From NCBI RefSeq assembly GCF_019090165.1, contig NZ_JAHRIB010000210.1, forward strand, positions 62,001 through 126,000: a stretch of DNA of 64,000 bases, given 5' to 3'. The notes under the pieces were generated by a model. The model was not told the DNA's origin and did not search any database. It worked only from the letters and a program-made list of their open reading frames with translations. The translations under genes were made by a program, and so were the position numbers. Positions within the stretch are counted from its first letter, which is position 1, and each line of letters begins with the position of its first letter. The DNA comes from Streptomyces sp. BV286 (lineage in GTDB: Bacteria; Actinomycetota; Actinomycetes; Streptomycetales; Streptomycetaceae). Positions 8,221 through 15,665 of this stretch are shown here, one piece after another.

Positions 8221-8700
8221 TCATCGTGATTCCTCTGCCTTCACAGCCACGCGGGGGACGTCGTCGAAACCGGTTCCCGCGTTCAGGTCGAAGGTGTGCA
8301 CCCACACCTCCCGCACCCGCATCCAGGGCACCTCCGAGGCCGACACTGCCCTCCCACGCGCTGTCCGGACGGTCACACTCCAGCACTCGTCGGGCAGAGT
8401 GGTGAGTGCCTCGCACAGTCGGCCGTCGGCCGCGAGGAGCGCGGCGCCCAGTTCGTCGGCCGGGCGACGGGCGTTTGCCTCGATCTCGTTCGCACGCTGG
8501 TCGTCGTCGGCGTACATCGGGGTCGAGCTGGACGAACTGGCCGTCGGCCATGAAGCGGCCGCTCGCGTGGACCTTACGCTGGGCCCAGCTGGCCCAGCTG
8601 GCAAGGCGGTGGAGGCGGCGGGGATGTCGCTGTCCACCGTCCGCGACGGCACCAGCTTCACCACCGCCGTCCACCTGGCCTCGTACGCCGGCCCCGCCTC
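8221..8700 (-). pseudogene. Decayed mycothiol-dependent maleylpyruvate isomerase-like gene
   Basis: On the minus strand about 95 residues match the family well: TPMYADDDQRANEIEANARR, then ADGRLCEALTTLPDECW, and VPWMRVREVWVHTFDL, the latter being the conserved metal-binding region of the MDMPI/DinB-like domain. Upstream of TPMYADD the expected W-RGHV-HxARNAD region is found only in another frame (around GRFMADGQFVQL), showing a frameshift. Downstream the protein stops at AEESR, about 80 residues early. The family isomerises maleylpyruvate in gentisate degradation or acts as general mycothiol transferases. This copy cannot be functional. Confidence 0.7.
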
Positions 8701-8865
8701 GACCATCAAGCCATCCGAGACATCGATCGGCGACGAACGCGCGCCCAGAGGCAGCAACCGGCTGCTCAAGGCGTGATCCGTGAGTTCCTCACGATGTTGG
8801 CTCTCTCATGAGGAGGAAGCCACGGACAGTCACTCGTCGCAGCGATTTGGTGAGGCGCCCTGACA

Positions 8866-9021
8866 TCAGAAGAAATGCTTGCGTCCACCGACCGCGCGCC
8901 CGGTCGCACCCAGGACCCACAGAATGGCGCCCACCAGAATGAGGATGCCGCCGATCGTTGTCAGCAGCCCTATGCCGACAAGCAAGCCGATGATCAGCAG
9001 AATAAGGCCAAGAATGATCAT
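8866..9021 (-). CDS. 51-aa membrane protein, DUF6131-like
   Basis: The gene is short. ATG at 9021 follows AGGAGCTTGAA, a good ribosome site, and the frame reads MIILGLILLIIGLLVGIGLL, a turn, then a second hydrophobic helix GGILILVGAILWVLGA, ending in a basic tail GRAVGGRKHFF. It therefore has two membrane helices and a cytoplasmic positively charged end. Small proteins of this pattern (annotated DUF6131 in actinobacteria, as far as I recall) are widespread; their function is unknown. It stands alone, with decayed sequence on one side. Confidence 0.82.
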   Translation of the reverse strand: MIILGLILLIIGLLVGIGLLTTIGGILILVGAILWVLGATGRAVGGRKHFF

Positions 9022-9168
9022 TTCAAGCTCCTGTCGTCAGGTCCTAGACCGGTAGGTCCGGCTCCGAATTGCACCAGGACCTCGGTGCGATAGCCCTAGT
9101 GCCCGGCGACACGGTATCCACGCACATCTTCGAAAACTTGTTAGGCGCTGTTTCTCGGATCTGCTGAC

Positions 9169-9465
9169 GTGTGTGCGGTGTTGGGGTCAGGGTGGCAGCG
9201 CAGCACAGTTGGCGCTCTCTCTTGTGCAGGTCTGCGGCGGGTTCCCGACGGGGTGGGCGAGACGGTCGTGCAGGGCAAGGACCTCGGAACCTGGTTCACC
9301 GGCAGCGGGTGGGGTGCGGACGCCGAGGCTCAGCTCGCACGAGGAGTGTTCCTCACGCCGGGCGAGGTCGCCTCCGTCGACTGGCTGGGCACCGGTGGCA
9401 GCGCGGGCAAGCTGCTGACCTACGTGACCGACGCCGCTGGATCCCGCATCGTGGTACTCACCTAG
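9169..9465 (+). CDS. Uncharacterised small ORF, doubtful
   Basis: A 98-codon frame whose second half (GKDLGTWFTGSGWGADAEAQ, then TPGEVASVDWLGTGGSAGK) looks like genuine protein, with balanced composition and no Arg/Pro-rich shadow character. The first 30 residues look less convincing. I do not recognise a family, and there is no good ribosome site at the first start. It may be a small gene or the 3' end of a lost one. Confidence 0.3.
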   Translation: MCAVLGSGWQRSTVGALSCAGLRRVPDGVGETVVQGKDLGTWFTGSGWGADAEAQLARGVFLTPGEVASVDWLGTGGSAGKLLTYVTDAAGSRIVVLT

Positions 9466-9513
9466 AGTCCCGGGACCGTCGCCCTGGACCTGCCGATGAT
9501 GAAGTGATGGTGG

Positions 9514-10431
9514 TCATTGCGCCGCCGCCCCCGACGTGGACGCCGAACGGGCCTGGGGCCCGTCAGCGATGTGCGTCGCCCAGTCCAGGATCTGCACCGC
9601 CGCCCCTGCGGCTTCCAGTCCTTGGCAGTGGGAATGGTGCCTCCGGGCGATGCCCTCCAGGTCGAGGTGCCGACCGAAGGCGGGGTGGGCGGCCAGTCGC
9701 CGTGCGTAGGCCCACAGGTGTTGGTGGCCGGCGATGCGGTGGACGGCGGCGGCGTCCAGGTGCAGTCGGTGCACGGTGTCGAGCTGGACCAGGGTCACCC
9801 ACAACTGCACGTCGGCGGCGGACATTTCGTCGCCCAGGACGAACTCCTGGTGGGCGAGCCGCCATTCCAGTGAGTGCAGGACGCGAAGCAGAGTACCGAG
9901 AGCGGTCTCGCGTGCCGTGGCGTCGACGTTGGCCTGCCCGGCCTGCTGTGCGGCTTCGTTGATGCGGTACTCGCAGAGTCGTTCGACGGCCTCGATCTCC
10001 TCCTCCGCGCCGTGCGGATAGAGGGTGGGCCGGTCGGAGTCGTCAACGCCGAAGCGCCGGGCCAGGTCCCTGAGGATGTCCGGGGCGTGTGTGCTGACGA
10101 TGCGTCCTGTCCACGTGTCACTCAACACCGGTGCCACGGCTGGTCCGGGATGCCGGTGTGAGCTGGCCTCGTACAACGGGCGCAGAGCGGAGTGTTCGCC
10201 GTCCGCCCCGTCGGGGACTGCCGACAGAAGCACGGTCGGGAGGGTCTCTTCCAGACCGAGCAGGCTGTGGGTGATGGCGATCCGCAGACAGGAGGGGCAG
10301 GACGGCGACAGGTGGAGGCGGTAGCGGCGCGACTCGGCGTAGTAGCCGCTGTTCGCGTCACAGCCGATCCTGCCTCGGAACGACGGCGGGCGGAGGAGGG
10401 ACAGCTTGGTGGGCAGAGGTGCGGCAGGCAT
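9514..10431 (-). CDS. Glutathionyl-hydroquinone reductase-like (GST/YqjG superfamily)
   Basis: The 305-aa protein starts at the ATG at 10431 behind AGGGAGACAC. RYRLHLSPSCPSCLRIAITH shows a thioredoxin-fold N-terminal domain with a Cys-Pro-Ser-Cys (residues 45-48) at the position where YqjG/ECM4-type reductases have CPWA. The C-terminal part, LRVLHSLEWRLAHQEFVLGD followed by ADVQLWVTLVQLDTVH, is the helical GST C domain of the same family. Those enzymes reductively remove glutathione from hydroquinones. Actinobacteria make mycothiol instead of glutathione, so the in vivo thiol is probably mycothiol. The unusual second Cys could alter chemistry. It is a single gene with no evident operon partner. 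Confidence 0.75.
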   Translation of the reverse strand: MPAAPLPTKLSLLRPPSFRGRIGCDANSGYYAESRRYRLHLSPSCPSCLRIAITHSLLGLEETLPTVLLSAVPDGADGEHSALRPLYEASSHRHPGPAVAPVLSDTWTGRIVSTHAPDILRDLARRFGVDDSDRPTLYPHGAEEEIEAVERLCEYRINEAAQQAGQANVDATARETALGTLLRVLHSLEWRLAHQEFVLGDEMSAADVQLWVTLVQLDTVHRLHLDAAAVHRIAGHQHLWAYARRLAAHPAFGRHLDLEGIARRHHSHCQGLEAAGAAVQILDWATHIADGPQARSASTSGAAAQ

Positions 10432-11070
10432 GTGTCTCCCTGGGTCCGGGTCCGGATTCTGGCTCGCAGAGATGCGGAGGTCGGCACACGTGGGCTGATG
10501 GGCGCGCGGCGGCGTCGGCGCGTACCCGTACCGGCGGGACGCGGTGCCGATGGGCACCATCGATTCAGCGCGGAGGGCTCGCCGCGCTGCAGACACGCAG
10601 GAGATCGATGTGGCGGCGGGAGGTCAGCAGAAGCGACGGCCGGCCCGCGCGCATGGCGCGGCTGGCGTGCGGCTCCAGATGCTCCATGATTTCCTACCGC
10701 TTCACTAGGGATCTCTGCTCTGGAGTGTCGTGCGGCCCTGGTGCCACGTCAAGAGGGCCTGCTCTGGGGAAGAGCGCGCACAGCCTCGACGGCGGCGGGC
10801 ATTCCCTATATTTCCCATCGATTTGCTAGGGAAGCATTGACGGCCCTCCCCTTGGGCACGCAGGATGACACACATGGCACACACGCAGCAGCGACTCGTT
10901 CGTCGTCGGCATGTCGACTTTGGTCACGTCGTCAGCGCCGCCTGCCGTCGCGTGTAAGGCACGCGACGCACACAATGCGCGTGCCACTCCGCCCCTTCCC
11001 TCATCCGAAGTGATCAGGCACGTCCACCACTGCGCCTGATGGCTCGACGTACCTCTGAAGGGCGACTGCC
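10432..11070. other. Intergenic region, no gene recognised
   Basis: About 640 bp separate the divergent GST-like and winged-helix genes. The part around 10800-10850 is relatively AT-rich (TATATTTCCCATCGATTTGC) and probably holds promoters. Open frames here look like shadows; I see no repeat or RNA gene. Confidence 0.5.
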
Positions 11071-11610
11071 ATGACCACGGCACTCTCGACTCAGGAAACT
11101 CCATCAGCCTCGCCACTCCCCGACATGCGCCGTCTCCGCCTCGTGGGCGACGCCGCGCAGGCAGGCGACGAGGGAAACGGTTCCGCTCCCCTCGTCGGCT
11201 ACCTCGTCCTCGTCCCTGAGGGCACTGATCCCGCAGACCTCTTCGCCAAGGACGTGACCCTGCCGGAGATCCGGCCGGTCGCCTACACGAACCCGCCTCC
11301 CGTGCGTCAGACGGAAGACGGTGTCGTCCGCATCCACCCCGAACGACGCGTGGCAGAACTGGACGGACGCGAACTCGACCTCACCTACCTGGAGTTCGGA
11401 CTGCTGGCCCATCTCGTCCTGCAGCCCGACCAAGTGCACTCGCGCGAGCAGTTGATGGCAGGGATCTGGGGCTACGAGCACTTCGGCGACGGCCGCACCG
11501 TGGATGTCCACATCGCACGGCTGCGCCGCAAGCTGGGCAGGGACCACCGGCACCGGATCGTCACCGTACGGCGTGTGGGTTACAAGTACCTGCCCAGCCG
11601 CCGACCTTGA
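11071..11610 (+). CDS. Stand-alone winged-helix (OmpR/PhoB C-terminal type) regulator
   Basis: The 179-aa protein has a C-terminal trans_reg_C domain (about residues 85-178: ELDGRELDLTYLEFGLLAHL, SREQLMAGIWGYEHFGDGRT, VDVHIARLRRKLG, TVRRVGYKYLP). This matches the PhoB/OmpR DNA-binding fold. The N-terminal 80 residues (LVGYLVLVPEGTDPADLF) are too short for a receiver domain and show no phospho-acceptor pattern, so it is probably not a classical two-component response regulator. It lies 13 bp upstream of a flavin monooxygenase-like gene in the same direction and may control it. Confidence 0.85.
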   Translation: MTTALSTQETPSASPLPDMRRLRLVGDAAQAGDEGNGSAPLVGYLVLVPEGTDPADLFAKDVTLPEIRPVAYTNPPPVRQTEDGVVRIHPERRVAELDGRELDLTYLEFGLLAHLVLQPDQVHSREQLMAGIWGYEHFGDGRTVDVHIARLRRKLGRDHRHRIVTVRRVGYKYLPSRRP

Positions 11611-11623
11611 GGAGACCACCACC

Positions 11624-12853
11624 ATGAGCGTTGCCACTGCGCCGTCCGGACCCGCCCCGGAATCCGACCGAACCGGGCCCGGCCGTGCACACTGGCTTCG
11701 CGTGGCCCACGAGACGGCGGACGACCTGGCCACGGACGCGGTGGCCAGGGAGCAGGCAGGCAAGACCCCGTTCGACGAGGTCTCCCGGCTGCGCGAGTCG
11801 GGACTGCTGACGCTCCTCATACCGGGCGAACTCGGCGGAGGCGGCGCGGACTGGCCCACCGCCTACGCCGTCGTTCGGGTGATCGCCGCGGCCGACGGCG
11901 CGATCGGTCAACTGCTGGGCTGTCACTACTTTCTGTCGTACAGCGCCCGCTTCTTCACCGAGCCCTCTCTCGCCGGTCGGATTGAGCAGCGGTCCGCGGC
12001 GGAGCAGTGGTGCTGGGGCGGTGGTTTCGCCCGCCAGGAACCGCCTCTGACACTGACCAGGACAGCCACCGGTTATGTGCTCGACGGCCGGCAGAGCTAC
12101 ACCTGCGGGGTCCTGGTCGCCGATCGCCTCGCCGTACGGGCCGTACGGGCCGATACCGGCGAGCCACTCGCCGTCGTCGTCGATCCCGTCCGTGACGGCG
12201 TGGGGGTCGTCGGCGACACCGACACTTTCGGCCAGCGGCTCGCGGCCGGCGGGAGCGTGGAGTTCGACGGTGTACCGGTCTCCGCCGACGACGTACTCGG
12301 CTCCCTGTCCGCGGACGAGGATGTCCTGTCGCCCCTGACTGCTCTGGCATCGCCGGTCGGGCGTCTCAATTCCGTCCAGCTCTGTCTCGGCATGGCTGAG
12401 GGAGTGCTCGCCGAAGCCCGTGAGTACAGCAGGGCAACGCACTCTCCCTGGCATCCGGACTGGCCGGCCGGCTCCTCTCAGGACCCACAGATCCTGACCG
12501 TCTACGGGGAACTCACCGTCCTCACCCGCGCGGCGTCCGCGCTCACCGATCAAGCCCAGGAGGCCGTGCACGGAGGGCTGGCACGCCGCGAAAGTCTCAC
12601 CTACGACGAGTACGCGGAGATCTCCATCCTCGTCGCCATGGCGGAAGCCGCCACCTCCAGGGCGGCGCAGGAGGCCACTTCCCGCGCCCTCGACATCGTC
12701 GGCGCCCGCTCCGCGTCCGCACGGCTGGGCTTCGACCGCTTCTGGCGCAATGCCCGCACCCACACCTTGTACGAGCCCGTCGCCCCCCGAATCCGCGATG
12801 TCGGGGATTACTTCCTCAACGGTGCGCACCCCCCGTTCGTCCTGCCTGCCTGA
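11624..12853 (+). CDS. Acyl-CoA dehydrogenase-like flavoprotein (DszC/SfnB type monooxygenase)
   Basis: The 409-aa protein starts at the ATG at 11624 behind GAGGAGACCACC. It has the acyl-CoA dehydrogenase fold: an N-terminal helical domain, a middle beta domain (CWGGGFARQEPPLTLTRTAT, GYVLDGRQSYTCG), and a C-terminal helical domain (GRLNSVQLCLGMAEGVLAEA, ALDIVGARSASARLGFDRFW). The pattern fits the DszC/SfnB branch, which are FMNH2-dependent monooxygenases acting on sulfur compounds, better than true acyl-CoA dehydrogenases. An Rrf2 regulator and a sulfite-oxidase-type enzyme follow, so a sulfur-related role (sulfone or sulfonate breakdown) is plausible but inferred. Confidence 0.78.
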   Translation: MSVATAPSGPAPESDRTGPGRAHWLRVAHETADDLATDAVAREQAGKTPFDEVSRLRESGLLTLLIPGELGGGGADWPTAYAVVRVIAAADGAIGQLLGCHYFLSYSARFFTEPSLAGRIEQRSAAEQWCWGGGFARQEPPLTLTRTATGYVLDGRQSYTCGVLVADRLAVRAVRADTGEPLAVVVDPVRDGVGVVGDTDTFGQRLAAGGSVEFDGVPVSADDVLGSLSADEDVLSPLTALASPVGRLNSVQLCLGMAEGVLAEAREYSRATHSPWHPDWPAGSSQDPQILTVYGELTVLTRAASALTDQAQEAVHGGLARRESLTYDEYAEISILVAMAEAATSRAAQEATSRALDIVGARSASARLGFDRFWRNARTHTLYEPVAPRIRDVGDYFLNGAHPPFVLPA

Positions 12854-13094
12854 CCGGGAGCCCTCTGAGCCCCTGAAGCCCCTGGAAGGAGGACTCGACG
12901 TGAGGGAGTCTCACCATGCGGACATGGGGCAACCCTCAGAAGAGACGCCTGGCAAGCAGCACAGCCACCGCTGGCCATGGCGCCCTCAGCCACAACCTAG
13001 AAGCCGACGGCGTCCCACTGAACGCCCGCCGCGGCTGAGCGCCCTCGCCGCCGGTCAGGGAGACCGGACCCAACCAGTACGGGATAATGCACCC

Positions 13095-13553
13095 ATGAGG
13101 ATCTCAGCCAGGGCGGACTACGCGGTACGTGCCGCGTTGCAGCTCGCCGCGTCAGGAAATGACGGGCCGCTCAAGGCGGAGGCCATCGCCGACGCCCAGG
13201 ACATCCCGCACAAGTTCCTCGAAGGCATCCTCAACGATATGCGTCGGGGCGGCCTTGTGCTCAGCCAGCGCGGCGGCAACGGCGGCTACCGGCTGGCCAG
13301 GCCCGCCGAGTCCATCAGCATCGCCGACGTCATCCGTACCGTGGACGGACCGCTGGTCTCGGTGCGCGGAGTCCGCCCACCGGAGCTGTCCTACACCGGC
13401 CCCGCCGAGACGCTGCTCCCGTTGTGGATCGCGCTGCGGTCCAACGTGCGCGAGATCCTCGACGGCGTCTCGCTCGCCGACGTCGCGTCGGCCCAACTGC
13501 CCGCCGCTGTTTCGGCGTTGACCAAGACCCCGGACGCCTGGGTCAACCCCTGA
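13095..13553 (+). CDS. Rrf2-family transcriptional regulator without Cys cluster
   Basis: The 152-aa protein begins MRISARADYAVRAALQLAAS, the classic Rrf2 start, with the winged helix in residues 1-60 (KAEAIADAQDIPHKFLEGIL, SQRGGNGGYRLARP). The Fe-S-binding members (IscR, NsrR) have three cysteines in the 90-110 region; this protein has none there (GVRPPELSYTGP), so it must sense something else or act through a partner. It follows the DszC-like gene and is convergent with the molybdoenzyme gene. Confidence 0.88.
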   Translation: MRISARADYAVRAALQLAASGNDGPLKAEAIADAQDIPHKFLEGILNDMRRGGLVLSQRGGNGGYRLARPAESISIADVIRTVDGPLVSVRGVRPPELSYTGPAETLLPLWIALRSNVREILDGVSLADVASAQLPAAVSALTKTPDAWVNP

Positions 13554-13617
13554 AACGCTGCACCACGCACGGACGATCCCATGAAACGAGATGGCGGCGG
13601 CCGTTGAGGTCCGTCCG

Positions 13618-14892
13618 TCACACCACGGTCACCGGGTGACGGACCACGCCGTTGAACAGATAGCCCTGGGTGTTGGGCACGGCGGTGTCGGGCTGGGTGT
13701 GGCCTGCCGTGTCCGTGGCGCGGACCAGCAGGTGGGTGGCGCCCGGCGTGTCGGGCCGCCAGCCGAGGGACCAACGGGTCCAGGTGCCGGCGCGGGGCCG
13801 ATCGTGCAGACGGGCAGGCCGCCAGTTCGTCCCGCTGTCGGTGCTGACGTCGACCCGGGTGACGGCACCCTCACCCGACCACGACCGTCCGTGCAGTTCG
13901 TGCCTGTGGCCCGCCGTGAACGTGGCCCCGCTCGCCAGCTCGAAAGCACTCTTCGTGGTCTGCCGGGTCAGCGGCGCACTGCCGCCCTCGGGGTAGGAAG
14001 AACCGAACAGCCGGTAGAAGGTGGTGTTCCACGGCGAGTACAGCGGCTCCGCGGACACCTCGATGTCGCCGACCCACTTGATCGACGCGATCCCCACCCA
14101 GGACGGCACCAGCACCCGCACCGGGTAGCCGTGGTCGTACGGTAGCGGCTCACCGTTCATCTCGTACGCGAGCAGTACGTCGTCCAACGCCTTGGCCAGC
14201 GGCAGCGGACGGCGTACCCGGCCCAGGCTCTCGCCTCCGCTGACGTACTCGGCGTCGAGCCCGCGCGGCTGCACGTCCACTGCGTACGGGGACAGCCCCG
14301 CCCTGCGCAGCACATCGGACAGGCGTGCCCCGCGCCAACGTGCGACGCCGATCGCTCCCAGAGTCCACGCCGTGCCGGTGACCGTCTCGCCCTGCTGGGT
14401 CGTGTAGTAGGTACGCCCGTTACCCGCGCACTCGACGAAGGCGGTGCGGGTGACGACCGGCAGGGCCCGCAGATCGTCGTACCCGAACTCCACCGGCCCG
14501 TCTTCGCCGGGGGCTCCACGCAGCCCGCTCCCCCACAGCCGCAGCCGCCAGTCGGCAGCGTCCAGGACGGAGGTGGCGGTGTGGTTGCGCACGAAGAACC
14601 GCTCGTTGGGGGTGTGGTGGCCGGTTGTGCGCAGCGCCTCCCAGCGGGTCTCGGCGTTCGTGCCGCGTTGGATGAACCATTCGGGCGGCAGAGGCTTGAC
14701 GATCGGTCCTGCGGAAGCATGGGCGGGCCGCGTGGTGCCGACTGCGGTCCCGGCGGCGGTGGCAGCAAGCAGGGTGAGCAGCCGACGGCGGGTGACCCCG
14801 TCGGCCCTGGCCTCACCGGCGAGCCACTGGCGCAGTCTGCGGCGGTCGTAGTCGGTTTCGTAGCGGTCGCCGGCGGGGGTGGGCGAAGGCAT
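13618..14892 (-). CDS. Tat-exported molybdopterin sulfite-oxidase-family enzyme
   Basis: The 424-aa protein starts at the ATG at 14892 behind GAGGACG. Residues 31-60 hold a Tat signal (TRRRLLTLLAATAAG) after an unusually long 33-residue n-region. FVECAGNGR puts the Mo-coordinating Cys at 155. HGYPVRVLVPSWVGIASIKW belongs to the oxidoreductase molybdopterin-binding domain. The C-terminal part from about residue 300 is the Mo-co dimerisation domain (TRVDVSTDSGTNWRPARL). Enzymes of this group oxidise sulfite or related compounds outside the membrane. No haem or cytochrome subunit is encoded nearby, so the electron acceptor is unknown. Confidence 0.9.
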   Translation of the reverse strand: MPSPTPAGDRYETDYDRRRLRQWLAGEARADGVTRRRLLTLLAATAAGTAVGTTRPAHASAGPIVKPLPPEWFIQRGTNAETRWEALRTTGHHTPNERFFVRNHTATSVLDAADWRLRLWGSGLRGAPGEDGPVEFGYDDLRALPVVTRTAFVECAGNGRTYYTTQQGETVTGTAWTLGAIGVARWRGARLSDVLRRAGLSPYAVDVQPRGLDAEYVSGGESLGRVRRPLPLAKALDDVLLAYEMNGEPLPYDHGYPVRVLVPSWVGIASIKWVGDIEVSAEPLYSPWNTTFYRLFGSSYPEGGSAPLTRQTTKSAFELASGATFTAGHRHELHGRSWSGEGAVTRVDVSTDSGTNWRPARLHDRPRAGTWTRWSLGWRPDTPGATHLLVRATDTAGHTQPDTAVPNTQGYLFNGVVRHPVTVV

Positions 14893-15147
14893 GGCACGTC
14901 CTCGTCACGAAGGGGCGGAACAGCGTGGGGAGGGAGTGGTGCGGTCACGGCATGACCAACTGCCGTGCTTCACAAAGCAGTTGCCGCGGACGTCAGGAAG
15001 CGAGCGATCAGCCGGTCGTCCGACACAGCGCGGCGGCGACGCGGACGAGGTCCACGGCGCGGCGGCGGGTCAGGGGCTGCGACAACGGCATGGCGGGATG
15101 CAAACACGTCGGGCGGACGGTGTCAACGGAGCGTCCGCGTCGCTTGC
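14893..15147. other. Upstream region of the molybdoenzyme, no gene recognised
   Basis: This intergenic stretch carries the promoter of the minus-strand molybdoenzyme and leads up to the MerR-type dyad at 15148. No protein or RNA could be recognised. Confidence 0.4.
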
Positions 15148-15175
15148 CCTTGACGTGCGCGTCAGGGGTTAGCGT
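15143..15175 (+). promoter_or_regulatory. MerR-type promoter with CTGACG-like dyad in front of the ferredoxin remnant
   Basis: CTTGCCC, the dyad TTGACG-TGCG-CGTCAG (15150-15165) and TTAGCGT follow each other with exactly the spacing seen at 57103-57135 (CTTGCAC, CTGACG-TTAG-CGTCAG, CTAGCGT). A stretched -35/-10 distance with the dyad between the two boxes is the hallmark of MerR-activated promoters. It points rightward into the remnant at 15170-15583. Confidence 0.65.
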
Positions 15176-15583
15176 CTGCGCGCCGGCAGCCGGACGAACG
15201 ATCCGGCTGTCACGGCCCGCGCTCAGGCGGTGCAGGAACACTGCGGTGACTGGCCCTCCGGCACGCAGGGCGTCGAACCGTTCGCCCCGGTACAGGCGGC
15301 CGCGACCGGCCCGGCCGAAACCTTCGAGCTCGAGCTCGCCCGCTCCGGGCTCACTCTCACGGTGCCGCCGGACCGCTCGGTCCTCGAAACCGTGGAGCAG
15401 GCCGGCGTCGCCGTCGACTTCTCCTGCCGGGAGGGCACGTGCGGCACCTGCGAGACCGACGTACTCGACGGCAGGCCCGACCACCGCGACTCGCTGCTCA
15501 CCGAGGACGAGCGGGCCGCCGGCGACACCATGCTCATCTGCGTCTCCCGCTCGTGCGGACCTCGGCTGGTCCTCGATCTGTGA
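15173..15583 (+). pseudogene. C-terminal 2Fe-2S domain of a phthalate-dioxygenase-reductase-like protein
   Basis: From about residue 30 of the possible GTG start at 15230 (TFELELARSGLTLTVPPDRS) the sequence is a plant-type ferredoxin domain with Cys ligands in the pattern CREGTCGTC (Cys66, 71, 74) plus Cys104. The piece before it, HCGDWPSGTQGVEPFAP, matches the end of the NAD-binding domain of PDR/VanB-type reductases, so about 200 N-terminal residues (the FMN and NAD domains) are missing. The in-frame stop at 15170 shows nothing more is left upstream. It may persist as a free ferredoxin, but truncation is the simplest reading. The upstream MerR-type promoter looks intact. Confidence 0.7.
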
Positions 15584-15604
15584 CGGCAACCCATTCCAAT
15601 AATT

Positions 15605-15622
15605 TACTAGGACGTCCTAGTA
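15605..15622. promoter_or_regulatory. 18-bp perfect palindrome upstream of icmF
   Basis: TACTAGGACGTCCTAGTA is a perfect 18-bp palindrome 44 bp before the icmF start, in the only AT-rich patch of the region. Its form (TAGGACGTCCTA) is typical of a TetR-family operator. No tetR gene is present within the window next to icmF, so the regulator is elsewhere. Confidence 0.8.
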
Positions 15623-15665
15623 TCTCTTCTGTCACCTGTACCCCACCCTGCCCGGGAAGGCCCCC

